From positions 1-33,389 of the forward strand of contig NZ_FOHN01000029.1 of the NCBI RefSeq assembly GCF_900111595.1: DNA of 33,389 nucleotides, in the 5' to 3' direction. The position numbers and the translations under genes are program-made. The DNA is from [Clostridium] polysaccharolyticum. Lineage in GTDB: Bacteria; Bacillota; Clostridia; Lachnospirales; Lachnospiraceae. Shown here in pieces: positions 7,178 to 15,578 of this stretch (position 1 is the stretch's first letter; each line of letters starts with the position of its first letter). The notes under the pieces were generated by a model. That model saw nothing but the letters and a program-made list of their open reading frames with translations, did not search any database and was not told the origin of the DNA.

Positions 7178-8518
7178 ATGAAAAAAATACAGTATACGAA
7201 TTGTTATAAAGATAAAAGTATCTTTAGTATTAATAATTTTTATTTCTATGAAGCAGAAACTAAACAACCGCCTGTTCCACTATTTCATATGAGAATTTTA
7301 AATCATTTTGATTCTGAATTAGACATACATCTATGGATCGACGAATTGCATGAAAATATATGTTTCCTGTTGGAATCGCCTGTGGAGTTAACAGAATTGA
7401 TAAAAAAATATGAGTCTGACAATCCATTTCGTGAGACATGTTTATTTCACGACCTAAGAACAAACTATATTGACATCATTAATTTGCAAAATGATAATAT
7501 AGAAGATAATATTATTTTTGTTGGTTATTCCATTCAAGAAGAGTATACATGTTTTTCAATTAAGGCTTTTTCCTTTCAAGGTCTTTTCGATTTTTGGTCA
7601 CTTGTAAACAAGTATTGTGAAAATAACGAGATAGAAATAGAGTATAAAGAAAATATAAAGTGGATGCAATTTGAAAAATGTCTATTGAAGGATACAAATT
7701 TTTCACGAACAGATTTCCATAGTCAATTTCTTGAGAAAACATTAGAACATGAATACTCAAACTTTTTTTTACAAGCCTTCAGAGAAATAGATAATAATGG
7801 TTTTCTTCACGATAGCTTTTTCGATAAGGAAGTAATCATTAACAATCACCGCACAAAGTTAAGGCAAATAAATCAATTTACAAAATATTTTTCTGCCTAC
7901 TGGAAAACAGAGATACCAACAAAGGAGACTTCTCGCTCAGTGATTTGTTTATATGATGAGATTTTAAATGATGAGAATAGACAAAAAGTTGTTTATACTA
8001 TGAAACCTTATTTAATGCAATATTATCAATTGCATTGGTTTGAGGATTTTTGCAGTTCCCTTTTAAAGAAAATAAACACAAAGCATTTTAAGATTGAACA
8101 TATTTTAACAAACAGAGAATTTAATTTCTTTGAAGATCCTGAAACAGGTCAAAGACGTGAAATAGATATACTGTTGGGTGTCAGTAATGATAAAAAATAT
8201 AGGACTATTGCTATTGAATGTAAAAAAACAATTTCACATAGTGAAATAAAGAAGACAAATGATAAGATAAAAAATCGAATATTTAAAGCTGGTTTTAATG
8301 CAATTGATGCATATATACATATTGGTTTCAATAACAATGATGTAGTATTTGACAAAACAATAAATAATAGTAGCATAGAATATAAACTGGACTTATTACA
8401 GTGTCAAGAAAGTGAACAAGTTGATGATGCTCCTTACTATGCTATTGCCATTAAATCTAGAGAAGATTTTGAGAGCAAGCTTAAATTTATTATTAGTGAC
8501 ATATTTGAACAATGGTAA
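7178..8518 (+). CDS. PD-(D/E)XK-type nuclease, last gene of the defence operon
   Basis: 446 residues. The C-terminal third carries a restriction-endonuclease-like core: Glu289 in an FEDF helix, Asp330 in RREIDILLG, and Glu347-Cys-Lys349 in the strand IAIECKK, followed by helices. The E...D...ExK spacing matches Mg-dependent PD-(D/E)XK nucleases. The N-terminal 280 residues are acidic and not recognised; they could bind the ATPase or DNA. It begins 2 bp after the ATPase stop with GAGG inside the ATPase 3' end. With a methylase at the head of the operon, it is the natural effector that cuts unmodified DNA. Base composition is as AT-rich as the rest of the operon, which fits acquisition as one block. 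Confidence 0.8.
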   Translation: MKKIQYTNCYKDKSIFSINNFYFYEAETKQPPVPLFHMRILNHFDSELDIHLWIDELHENICFLLESPVELTELIKKYESDNPFRETCLFHDLRTNYIDIINLQNDNIEDNIIFVGYSIQEEYTCFSIKAFSFQGLFDFWSLVNKYCENNEIEIEYKENIKWMQFEKCLLKDTNFSRTDFHSQFLEKTLEHEYSNFFLQAFREIDNNGFLHDSFFDKEVIINNHRTKLRQINQFTKYFSAYWKTEIPTKETSRSVICLYDEILNDENRQKVVYTMKPYLMQYYQLHWFEDFCSSLLKKINTKHFKIEHILTNREFNFFEDPETGQRREIDILLGVSNDKKYRTIAIECKKTISHSEIKKTNDKIKNRIFKAGFNAIDAYIHIGFNNNDVVFDKTINNSSIEYKLDLLQCQESEQVDDAPYYAIAIKSREDFESKLKFIISDIFEQW

Positions 8519-8686
8519 TAAAAATTCCATTTTATGTAGCACTAACAGTATTTAACCCTAAATATAATCTAATTTATATGCAGATATCCAAAGCAGATAC
8601 AAAGAATTAGTTCCTTTGGAACTTGAACCAGAAATAAGGTAGAATGATAATAGATACTAGAATTTACTTGAACATTAGAAAGAATG

Positions 8687-8730
8687 CAAGTGTAAAATAT
8701 TCTGATTCTTAGAATTTTTACACTTGTTAT
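8687..8730. terminator. Bidirectional terminator between convergent genes
   Basis: CAAGTGTAAAA-type arm (8687-8703) pairs with AGAATTTTTACACTTG (8711-8726). It lies between the nuclease stop and the stop of the minus-strand DUF2971 gene, with T/A runs on both sides. The 160 bp before it (8519-8686) show nothing else. Confidence 0.7.
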
Positions 8731-8733
8731 ATA

Positions 8734-9594
8734 TTATATATGGTCGTATAATTTGGATTTTCCTAAAAAATTAAGATTATTATGCTCGCAGATAGTTTGT
8801 ACTAATGATACAATCCAGGGTTCGGCTTGTGGATGCACCATAACACTTGTAATATATGATGATAGGTCAGGTATAGAAACAAACTGTTCGGTCGCCAGTT
8901 GTTCATCACCAAAAGGATACTGACATTTCAAAAAATGCTTATACAAAAAATCCAGTACTTCTTCATCGTTTAAATCATCAATTTTAAGATTATCTTTTAG
9001 TTCTTGAAAAAATATAGATGAAGAGCACCAATTAATTATTTCCAGTTTTTTATCTAATAAAATTACTCTTTTCTCATTTTCATGTTCAAATGCTTTTCTT
9101 TTATGAAGGAACGGTTCTATTGTCAATTTACTGTCTTTTATAAACTGACATTGTTGCTCCAGCAAATTATTACCATCAAGATCATATTTAACATCCCTAA
9201 TTTCGAGTTCAAATTCTTTTGAATATCCAGAGGAATTAATTAAATCTTCGATTTGCTTGCATGATGATTCAATTCTTACACTCATTTTATCATAAGAGTA
9301 TATTCTCCAGAGTGCGTCACTTTCAGATGTCATACTCCAAGATTGACCATAGCATAACCATCTTGCACCGTATAATTTTGTGAAATTGCTTGTTGTGACA
9401 TCAATATCTTTTTCTGACACAGTGTTGTAAAGAAAGTCAATTACTTCTTTTGATGTATTAGCATTTTCAATTAACCTAAGCAAATATCCTTCATAAGTAT
9501 CTTCCCATTTTACTGGATTCACATAACGTTCTTGTTTCTTCTCAATCAGATTAACAAATCCCGGAAAACTAATAATTCTATATAATTTACACAT
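8734..9594 (-). CDS. DUF2971-family protein
   Basis: 286 residues, cytosolic. The pattern is that of DUF2971: YR at the N terminus, a NPVKWEDTYEG segment (about residues 26-36), a Trp/Cys-rich stretch GARWLCYGQSWS (about 76-87), DALWRIYSYDKMSVRI, a KRKAFEHENEKRV motif (about 166-178) and a C-terminal IT-x-VMVHP segment. The molecular role of this family is not established; members are common in accessory regions, several beside defence genes. GGAGG at 9599-9603 in the minus sense precedes the ATG. It is convergent with the defence operon, so it is not part of that transcript, and divergent from tnsA. Confidence 0.75.
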   Translation of the reverse strand: MCKLYRIISFPGFVNLIEKKQERYVNPVKWEDTYEGYLLRLIENANTSKEVIDFLYNTVSEKDIDVTTSNFTKLYGARWLCYGQSWSMTSESDALWRIYSYDKMSVRIESSCKQIEDLINSSGYSKEFELEIRDVKYDLDGNNLLEQQCQFIKDSKLTIEPFLHKRKAFEHENEKRVILLDKKLEIINWCSSSIFFQELKDNLKIDDLNDEEVLDFLYKHFLKCQYPFGDEQLATEQFVSIPDLSSYITSVMVHPQAEPWIVSLVQTICEHNNLNFLGKSKLYDHI

Positions 9595-9927
9595 TATAAA
9601 CCTCCTACCTGAAAAATAAATTTCCCCCTTGACTTTATTATTTTAATTAATTTATGCTGATAAATAAATATTGTTTGTGACTATCGCAACAATATCAAAA
9701 TTAATGAAAAGAGATAAGAGAATACAACAAAATAACTAAAAAAATAGTATTGATAATCACACAACCACGAGCTTTATCAATACTATCAATCACGACTGGA
9801 TGCACTTCAAACATCCTTTTGAACTAGTATATCATAATAAAAGTTCAAAATCAAGAAAAAAAGTGCGTCAAGTTTATTAATTGACGCCTTTTTTAGTATC
9901 CAGTCAATGTAGGAAAGGAGAAATACA
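9595..9927. promoter_or_regulatory. 333-bp divergent control region between DUF2971 and tnsA, with several hairpins
   Basis: No gene. Four inverted repeats stand out: ATATTGTT/AACAATAT (9668-9695), a perfect 12-bp TAGTATTGATAA/TTATCAATACTA (9745-9756 with 9774-9785), TTTTGAACT/AGTTCAAAA (9817-9850), and the terminator at 9865-9893, itself flanked by GACTGGAT (9794-9801) and ATCCAGTC (9898-9905). On the minus strand, T-rich motifs such as TTTTTTTCTTGATT (about 9868-9853) weakly resemble the array units after tniQ in inverse orientation. This stretch could therefore be one transposon end, but the match is poor. Confidence 0.55.
9865..9894 (+). terminator. Intrinsic terminator just upstream of tnsA
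   Basis: GCGTCAA and TTGACGC with an AT loop, then CTTTTTT. It ends about 33 bp before the tnsA start and points toward it. It would stop read-through from outside into the transposase operon, or act as an attenuator. Confidence 0.75.
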
Positions 9928-10608
9928 TTGACGAAACAACTATATACACCTATAGATATGCCCCGTGGCAGCAAATACGGCAGCGACTATTTTGTAGCGT
10001 ACAGTTACAAACTCTGTCGAACCATTAAGCTCTACAGCAACCTGGAATATAAGAACTGGCTTACCCTTGAAATGAATCCAGAAGTCAAAACCTTCTGTGA
10101 ACAGCCATACGAAGCCGAAATGCTTGATAATGGTAAGAGGAAACGAACTATTTTTGATATGTGGGTTTGCTATACCGACGGAAGAGAAGAGTTCCAGGAA
10201 ATTAAATACAGTACGTATCTAACTGGGACGGATAAGTATTCTATTCGTAGCCAAGAGCAGATACAGTTTCAAGAGAAATGGTGTAAGTTATGTAACATGC
10301 CTTATGTTGTCCGGACAGAAAAAGAGATTGAGGCAGGTACCTTTTTTATTGAAAACCTCCTGCATTTAAGTTCTAGAATCAAACGGTATAGTCATGCATT
10401 AGCGAATACATTTTACCAGAACATTCAGAGTGTCGTGTCAACACATTCATGCCCGATAGCCAGCCTAAGCCAAAAGTTTGGTACAACGATAAGCGTTAAT
10501 GAATTGCTTTCTATAATGGCATTTGCATACTATGACGGTTTAATTACGATGAATCTAAATGATACATTTTATTCACCCGATACGGAGGTGAGTCTTCTTG
10601 GCAAGTAA
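9928..10608 (+). CDS. tnsA: TnsA-like endonuclease of a Tn7-like transposon
   Basis: 226 residues; start codon TTG at 9928 behind AAAGGAG (9914-9920). The N-terminal domain has the TnsA nuclease signature: Glu40 in NLEYKNWLTLE, the following EQP turn, Asp77 in IFDMWV, and EIK (Glu91, Lys93), equivalent to the E, D and QxK site of Tn7 TnsA. The C-terminal half looks like the helical domain that contacts TnsC. TnsA cuts the 5' ends of the transposon so that, with TnsB, the element moves by cut-and-paste. It is first in a tnsA-tnsB-tnsC-tniQ operon and overlaps tnsB by 11 bp. Confidence 0.9.
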   Translation: MTKQLYTPIDMPRGSKYGSDYFVAYSYKLCRTIKLYSNLEYKNWLTLEMNPEVKTFCEQPYEAEMLDNGKRKRTIFDMWVCYTDGREEFQEIKYSTYLTGTDKYSIRSQEQIQFQEKWCKLCNMPYVVRTEKEIEAGTFFIENLLHLSSRIKRYSHALANTFYQNIQSVVSTHSCPIASLSQKFGTTISVNELLSIMAFAYYDGLITMNLNDTFYSPDTEVSLLGK

Positions 10609-12532
10609 GAAATATGATCTGTTTCAGTTAGAAGAAGAGAGAAAACACTGGAAAACTGTCAATACTGATTGTCTTACTAAAGAGGTGCATATTGTTTATA
10701 TACAGCGCAAGCAGGCAGTTGATATGTATATTGATGGGTATTCCCTAAGCGTGATTTCTAATAGCATTAATTGCAGTGCATCTTCGCCAATCAAATGGAT
10801 TGAAAAATGCAGAAAGAAGGATGAGTATGGGTCGCCGTATGGATACAGTGGGTTATTGCCATATAAGCATCTGGATCAGTATAAACGAACAAAAACGGTA
10901 ACGGATTTGGCTAAAACCTTTGCAGGAGCAATGACTAAATTATTACACGATTATCCTGAATTGAAAGAGTATGTAGATAACTTATTTCTAAAGAAAGATA
11001 AAACTGTGTTAGAAAAGAACATAACAAGGAAGATCATTTTTGAGAAATTTCTTTGGAAATGTAAGGAGCTAGGTATAAGGGAATATGAGTATCCATTTAA
11101 TACAAAAAATATGGGAGAACGGGCGCTTTATATCTATATGAATGAACTAGAACAGGAAATGTCGAATTACTCGATTTCAAGGCGGAATAAAGATGCCAGG
11201 CAAAAGTATTCATCAACTGGTCTTGGAATACCTGTTAACTATCCAGCGCAGCGACCATTTAGCAGGGTGCAGATCGATGGTCACAAAATTGATTGTATTC
11301 TAACAGTGCAAGTAGAAAACCAAGATGGTGAAATACAGATGGTGCCAATCAAACGTATCTGGCTGCTTACCCTTATTGATGTTGCAACCAGAACTATTCT
11401 AGGATATCACCTGACTGTAAATGAGGAATACAACCGTTTTGATATATTAAGCTGCATTCGGAATGCAGTTGTTCCACATGAAAAGATGAATTTTGAAATA
11501 CCTGGTCTGCATTATCCAGAGGGAGAAGGCTATCACTCTATGGCTATGGCAGAATTATCATGGGCTGTATTTGATTCAATTGAACTGGACAATGCGATGT
11601 CTCATCATGCAAGGGATAGCGTTAAACAAATTTCGGAATATTTGAATGCGGTAATGAACTTTGGTCCTGTATCAACACCTGAACGAAGGGGTATTATTGA
11701 GCGTTTCTTTCAGAGTCTTGAAACAAGAGGATTTCACCGGATTGTTTCTACTACTGGAACTGGAATCAGTGATCCAAGAAGAGAGAAGTGTGAGAGCGAA
11801 GCAACAAATTACTGTATCAGTTTTCAACACATTTTGGAATTGACAGAGGTACTGATTGCACAGTATAACGTAACACCGCATTCTTCACTGAATAACTTTT
11901 CGCCACTCGAAGTATTGAGACAGAGAGTAGAGCGGGGAATGGTACCTGCGTATCTTGAACCTGAAAAGCAGGAGAATTTCACATTACTGTCATATACAGT
12001 TGCCAGAACAGTACGAGGTAGTATAGAGACTGGAAGACGACCATATGTTCAATTTGAAGGTGCTGAGTATCGAAGCGACGAACTTTCAAGTTCCTATGAT
12101 TTATACGGAGAAACTGTCAGTCTCTTAATTAATCCTGATGATTTAAGAACGGTGACAGCTTTTCGTAATGATGGAAGTGAAATCGGTACTTTATATGTTG
12201 CGGGAAAATGGGCTTACACCAAACACTCACTCGCGCAAAGGAGAGCTATCAGCCAATACATTCGTAAGAATAATGTTCTCATTGGGCCATTGGAGGATCC
12301 GATAACTATTTACCATGATTATTTAAACAGTGAAGCGCGAAAACACAAGTCTGCAGGGAATAAACTCGCTGCATTGAATATAGAACGTACCAAAAACAGA
12401 AAAGAAAACACACCCGTAATTAATATTAATGAGTCTAAATCAAAGAATAATGGAAATACTCATAATATGTTATCTGAGCAGAGTCTAGACAATATGATTC
12501 AATCAGATTTGTTTCGCTCATTATATGAATAG
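10598..12532 (+). CDS. tnsB: TnsB-like DDE transposase
   Basis: 644 residues; TTG start at 10598 with GGAGGTGAG at 10584-10592. An N-terminal helical DNA-binding part (about 1-210) precedes a retroviral-integrase-like core. The catalytic residues are visible: Asp227 in VQIDGHKID, Asp331 in IELDNAM and Glu368 in RRGIIERFF. A beta-barrel (about 450-560) and a basic, lysine/asparagine-rich tail, the likely TnsC contact, follow. TnsB binds the repeated sites at both ends and joins 3' ends to target DNA. Length and order fit Tn7-like rather than Tn5053-like elements, because tnsA is present. Confidence 0.92.
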   Translation: MASKKYDLFQLEEERKHWKTVNTDCLTKEVHIVYIQRKQAVDMYIDGYSLSVISNSINCSASSPIKWIEKCRKKDEYGSPYGYSGLLPYKHLDQYKRTKTVTDLAKTFAGAMTKLLHDYPELKEYVDNLFLKKDKTVLEKNITRKIIFEKFLWKCKELGIREYEYPFNTKNMGERALYIYMNELEQEMSNYSISRRNKDARQKYSSTGLGIPVNYPAQRPFSRVQIDGHKIDCILTVQVENQDGEIQMVPIKRIWLLTLIDVATRTILGYHLTVNEEYNRFDILSCIRNAVVPHEKMNFEIPGLHYPEGEGYHSMAMAELSWAVFDSIELDNAMSHHARDSVKQISEYLNAVMNFGPVSTPERRGIIERFFQSLETRGFHRIVSTTGTGISDPRREKCESEATNYCISFQHILELTEVLIAQYNVTPHSSLNNFSPLEVLRQRVERGMVPAYLEPEKQENFTLLSYTVARTVRGSIETGRRPYVQFEGAEYRSDELSSSYDLYGETVSLLINPDDLRTVTAFRNDGSEIGTLYVAGKWAYTKHSLAQRRAISQYIRKNNVLIGPLEDPITIYHDYLNSEARKHKSAGNKLAALNIERTKNRKENTPVININESKSKNNGNTHNMLSEQSLDNMIQSDLFRSLYE

Positions 12533-12546
12533 AAGGGGGAAGTAGT

Positions 12547-13518
12547 ATGGAAATACGACCAGTCTTAGGGAAACGTGAACATCCGGTTTACGATAATGAC
12601 TACTCAATCAATACAGGTGCAATTATTGCACTTTTCAACGATGTCAGCAGGTGGATTGATAACCAGTCCCCTGGAGGCATCATTTATGGAAAACCAAGGT
12701 TAGGAAAGACTAAGGCGATTGCCTGCATTACAAAGTTGCTCCGCAAGGAATATAATCCGGATTTGCCAATATTTCAGCTAAACATGACATTTCATAAGCT
12801 AAATGAAAAACGATTTTATGAACAGTTCTTAAATGATATCGGAAATGCTTTTGCTGCAAAAGGGACAACATTTGAAAAGAAAGAACGACTAATCAATTAT
12901 CTTCTGAATTCTGCAAGGGAAGCAAATAGCAAAAAAATCATTCTTTTTATAGATGAGGCAAATTATCTGGAAGAGAAAGAGTATTCCTGGCTCATGGACA
13001 TTTATAACCGTCTTATGATAAATGGTATACATATGACAACGCTGCTTGTGGGAACTAGTGAAGTACTCGTTGCAAAACAGGTATTTATTAAACATAAGTT
13101 ACAACAGCTCGTGGGACGCTTTATGGTGCAGGAACATCATTTTCACGGTGTTAGGGAAGTAAAGGACTTGCAGATTTGTCTGGTTTCCTATGATTCGCTT
13201 TTAAAATATCCATTGGGATCAGAATGGACATATACACGTTATTTCTTCCCTGAAGCTTATAGAAACGGGTACCGTTTAGCCAACGATGCAGAATTGATAT
13301 TTGACTGTTTTGAAAAATTTAATCAAGAATTAAATCTAACTGGAAAGCTGGATATTCCTATGCAGTATATCATTCTTGCGATAAATATTTGCCTGAAGGA
13401 TTATGGTGCGGATAAAGCTTGTCTGGATAGACCTGGTTTAAAGGAGTGGAAAGCATCCATAGTAAATGCCGGATATTTGCAAGCGGAGAGAACTAACCTG
13501 CAGATCGAAAAGTCATAA
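12547..13518 (+). CDS. tnsC: TnsC/TniB-like AAA+ ATPase
   Basis: 323 residues. Walker A GKPRLGKT at 48-55 and Walker B IILFIDEAN with Asp136-Glu137, then a sensor-like TTLLVGTSE segment and an arginine-containing LVGRF stretch. This regulator assembles on target DNA and passes the target to TnsA/TnsB. It is short for Tn7 TnsC and closer in size to TniB-type ATPases. It begins 15 bp after tnsB with an AAGGGGGAAG site and is followed by tniQ 13 bp later. Confidence 0.9.
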   Translation: MEIRPVLGKREHPVYDNDYSINTGAIIALFNDVSRWIDNQSPGGIIYGKPRLGKTKAIACITKLLRKEYNPDLPIFQLNMTFHKLNEKRFYEQFLNDIGNAFAAKGTTFEKKERLINYLLNSAREANSKKIILFIDEANYLEEKEYSWLMDIYNRLMINGIHMTTLLVGTSEVLVAKQVFIKHKLQQLVGRFMVQEHHFHGVREVKDLQICLVSYDSLLKYPLGSEWTYTRYFFPEAYRNGYRLANDAELIFDCFEKFNQELNLTGKLDIPMQYIILAINICLKDYGADKACLDRPGLKEWKASIVNAGYLQAERTNLQIEKS

Positions 13519-13531
13519 GGAGTGATATATA

Positions 13532-14869
13532 ATGAACAACAAAGGATATATTTGGGACAGTAAATGGATCTGGCCGTATGAATCTCTGTATGGCATGATA
13601 AGCAAATTCGCTTACATAAATGTTCTGTATGGAGATTCTATGTTTGACTTGCTTAATGTAAATGGGTGCAAGAAAAGCATGACAAACTATTATTACAATA
13701 ATTATATGATAATCTCGAAGTTTAAGCTTGATTTCATTAAAGTAAGCGATTTACTGCAGTTTGATATTATCAGAGAACTGCTGGAATGGGTCAAGGAGTT
13801 GCTGTACCCGTTAACTCCCAAAAGCTTTCCGTATAGCTTTATTTTTTCTAACGAGCAATGGTTTCGGAAGACTTTCTCGTATTGTCCTGAATGTATGAAA
13901 TATGGCTATCACAGTATATATCATCAATTAGAGTTTACTGAGCATTGCTTTATACATAAGGGTGTGCATTTACAAGAGAGCTGCCCTAGTTGCGGTGAGA
14001 AGATTAGCTATGCAATACAGTCCAAAAGAGGACTCACCCCATTCAGTTGTCAGTGTGGCCATCGGTTATTTGAAGGAAATCCACTGGATACAATGAATTT
14101 GTGGGAAAATCCTATATTAACGAGAAAAAATGAGAATATACCATTAAGGAAACCATCTCGCAATTATTGGGTGTTATTACCCCATGACAAGGATAGTATG
14201 TACTGGAACCAGCTAAATAAAGGAATGAAAGAGCAATTAGAGGATTTATGTGTTATAGAAAAGATAGATATGAAACCTCATTATAAGTTCACATTTGATG
14301 ACAATGGAAGAGAAGCAAGTGCATTAAAGTATGGAATGGATGAGTTGTACTTTAAGGGAATGATACAAATGAAGAGGCGTATTAGAAAAGTATTTCGTAT
14401 TCATCCAAATAGAATGGCACAACATGCATTGACCAAAGGTTATAAAGTGTCCGATATTGGACCAGAATCCACGGCATACTTAGTATGGGTGAAAATGAAT
14501 CTTGGAATTAAGATTATGGATTTTATAGACAGTTACCAAGAAGTGTATTTCAATACACATATGTATTCGTCAATGATTGGTGAAAAGGCTTGCTATAATG
14601 ACTTGGCAAGTATAAGGATCCTGGATAGGGATTATCCGGGTAAATGGAGAGATATTATTTATGATAGGGTTGTTTATCGTGTGATTTTGATTAAATTATG
14701 GAAGTCTTATCAATTATATTTAGAGGATATTCAGGAACGGTATATAGACATTAAAGATATGCTGCTGAGAGATTTATTTGAAAACTATTGGATTGCGCTG
14801 CGTGATAGAACGCAGGTTTTGTTCAATTTAGAAGATGGCTCAGGCGAGATCTGGGTTGTTGAAAAATAG
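13532..14869 (+). CDS. tniQ: TniQ/TnsD-family target selector
   Basis: 445 residues. It begins with the TniQ motif WPYESLYGMISKFAY (14-28) and carries two zinc-finger-like groups: Cys118/Cys121 with His138 and Cys139, and Cys151/Cys154 with Cys173/Cys175. The C-terminal 250 residues are helical and basic, as in TnsD-type proteins that read a specific site. It is the only target-selection gene; there is no second tniQ and no cas gene in the window. The element therefore probably uses one fixed target or another unknown route. AGGAGTG precedes the ATG. Confidence 0.88.
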   Translation: MNNKGYIWDSKWIWPYESLYGMISKFAYINVLYGDSMFDLLNVNGCKKSMTNYYYNNYMIISKFKLDFIKVSDLLQFDIIRELLEWVKELLYPLTPKSFPYSFIFSNEQWFRKTFSYCPECMKYGYHSIYHQLEFTEHCFIHKGVHLQESCPSCGEKISYAIQSKRGLTPFSCQCGHRLFEGNPLDTMNLWENPILTRKNENIPLRKPSRNYWVLLPHDKDSMYWNQLNKGMKEQLEDLCVIEKIDMKPHYKFTFDDNGREASALKYGMDELYFKGMIQMKRRIRKVFRIHPNRMAQHALTKGYKVSDIGPESTAYLVWVKMNLGIKIMDFIDSYQEVYFNTHMYSSMIGEKACYNDLASIRILDRDYPGKWRDIIYDRVVYRVILIKLWKSYQLYLEDIQERYIDIKDMLLRDLFENYWIALRDRTQVLFNLEDGSGEIWVVEK

Positions 14870-14884
14870 AAATATAGAATTAAG

Positions 14885-14933
14885 GGATGCCTTACATTGT
14901 GAAATAATTCAAATGTAGGGTGTCTTTTTTTAT
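14885..14933 (+). terminator. Terminator of the tns operon
   Basis: The stem GATGCCTTACATT pairs with AAATGTAGGGTGTC and runs into TTTTTTT, 15 bp after the tniQ stop. Two pairs are G-U in RNA. Confidence 0.7.
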
Positions 14934-14940
14934 AAAAGAA

Positions 14941-15151
14941 TCTGGATTTATATGTGGAAGTTATTCGGCTTTTTTCCAGTTTCACAAAACGATACGGTTA
15001 ATTTTCCTGATTCACCTACATTTGATACGGCTTCTTAGCAGATTTATCTACAGACATACGGTATTTTTCTAGATTTACTTACAGAGCATACGTTTTTTTT
15101 CTTAATTCACTTACATACTGGGGAGATTTCTTTGGTTGATCTGATACACGG
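14941..15151 (+). repeat. Degenerate tandem array with about 30-bp period, probable TnsB-binding sites
   Basis: Seven head-to-tail units end in ATTCGG/ATACGG-like hexamers at 14963, 14992, 15025, 15056, 15088, 15115 and 15144; the steps are 27-33 bp and average about 30. The better units read T-run, C-T-x-GATTTACTTACA, spacer, ATACGG. Thirty base pairs is close to three helical turns, so proteins bound here would sit on one face of the helix. The array follows the tniQ terminator directly. Multiple spaced sites for the transposase are what known Tn7-like ends contain. Confidence 0.7.
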
Positions 15152-15210
15152 AGACTTGAAAATTTAGAATCAAATAGATAAATATGGTATAAGAATATGT
15201 ACAACAAACA

Positions 15211-15260
15211 TTTTTCCAATTTCACCTACGATATTTTTCCACATTCAGTTCAGCCGACAT
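15211..15260 (+). repeat. Two further array-like units
   Basis: TTTTTCCAATTTCACCTACG (15211-15230) and TTTTTCCACATTCAGTTCA (from 15234) repeat the core of the array units, 23 bp apart. They lie 60 bp beyond the main array in the same orientation. Confidence 0.55.
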
Positions 15261-15261
15261 C

Positions 15262-15578
15262 ACATCAGACGTTTGAAATATAATTTATCACACTCTTTAC
15301 GATAAACTGGAATTTGTAGAAGAGAGCTAGAGAGGTACTATTCTACAAATACTGCATGTACAAGGTTGCTGCCCTGTGAAATAAATCTTAGGAAATGAAT
15401 GAAGCAATTGTTCGGAAATTAAAATTACTTTTTTTCTGTTACATTTAGACCGTATCACTTCTGTTCATAATGAAATAAATCTAAGTTTCAAAAATGTTTT
15501 ATTTAGACAGCAAAAAACAAAGGAAGCGACCGTTCTCTGTCAACATACTCACAATGGTGCTTTTTCTATAGATTAATT
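15262..15578. other. Gene-free stretch with inverted copies of the array motif; possible transposon end
   Basis: No gene. A perfect 10-bp inverted repeat ATTTGTAGAA/TTCTACAAAT spans 15312-15350. On the minus strand, CCTAAGATTTATTTCACAG (about 15392-15374) and CTTAGATTTATTTCA (about 15484-15470) resemble the array cores in opposite orientation. A GTCAACA at 15539-15545 could end a TGT...ACA-type terminus. None of this fixes the boundary. Confidence 0.4.

Noticed and set aside
14941-15151. CRISPR array or plasmid iterons
   Set aside because: Units are degenerate with no constant repeat/unique spacer pattern, and no replication gene is present; the adjacent tns genes explain it better.
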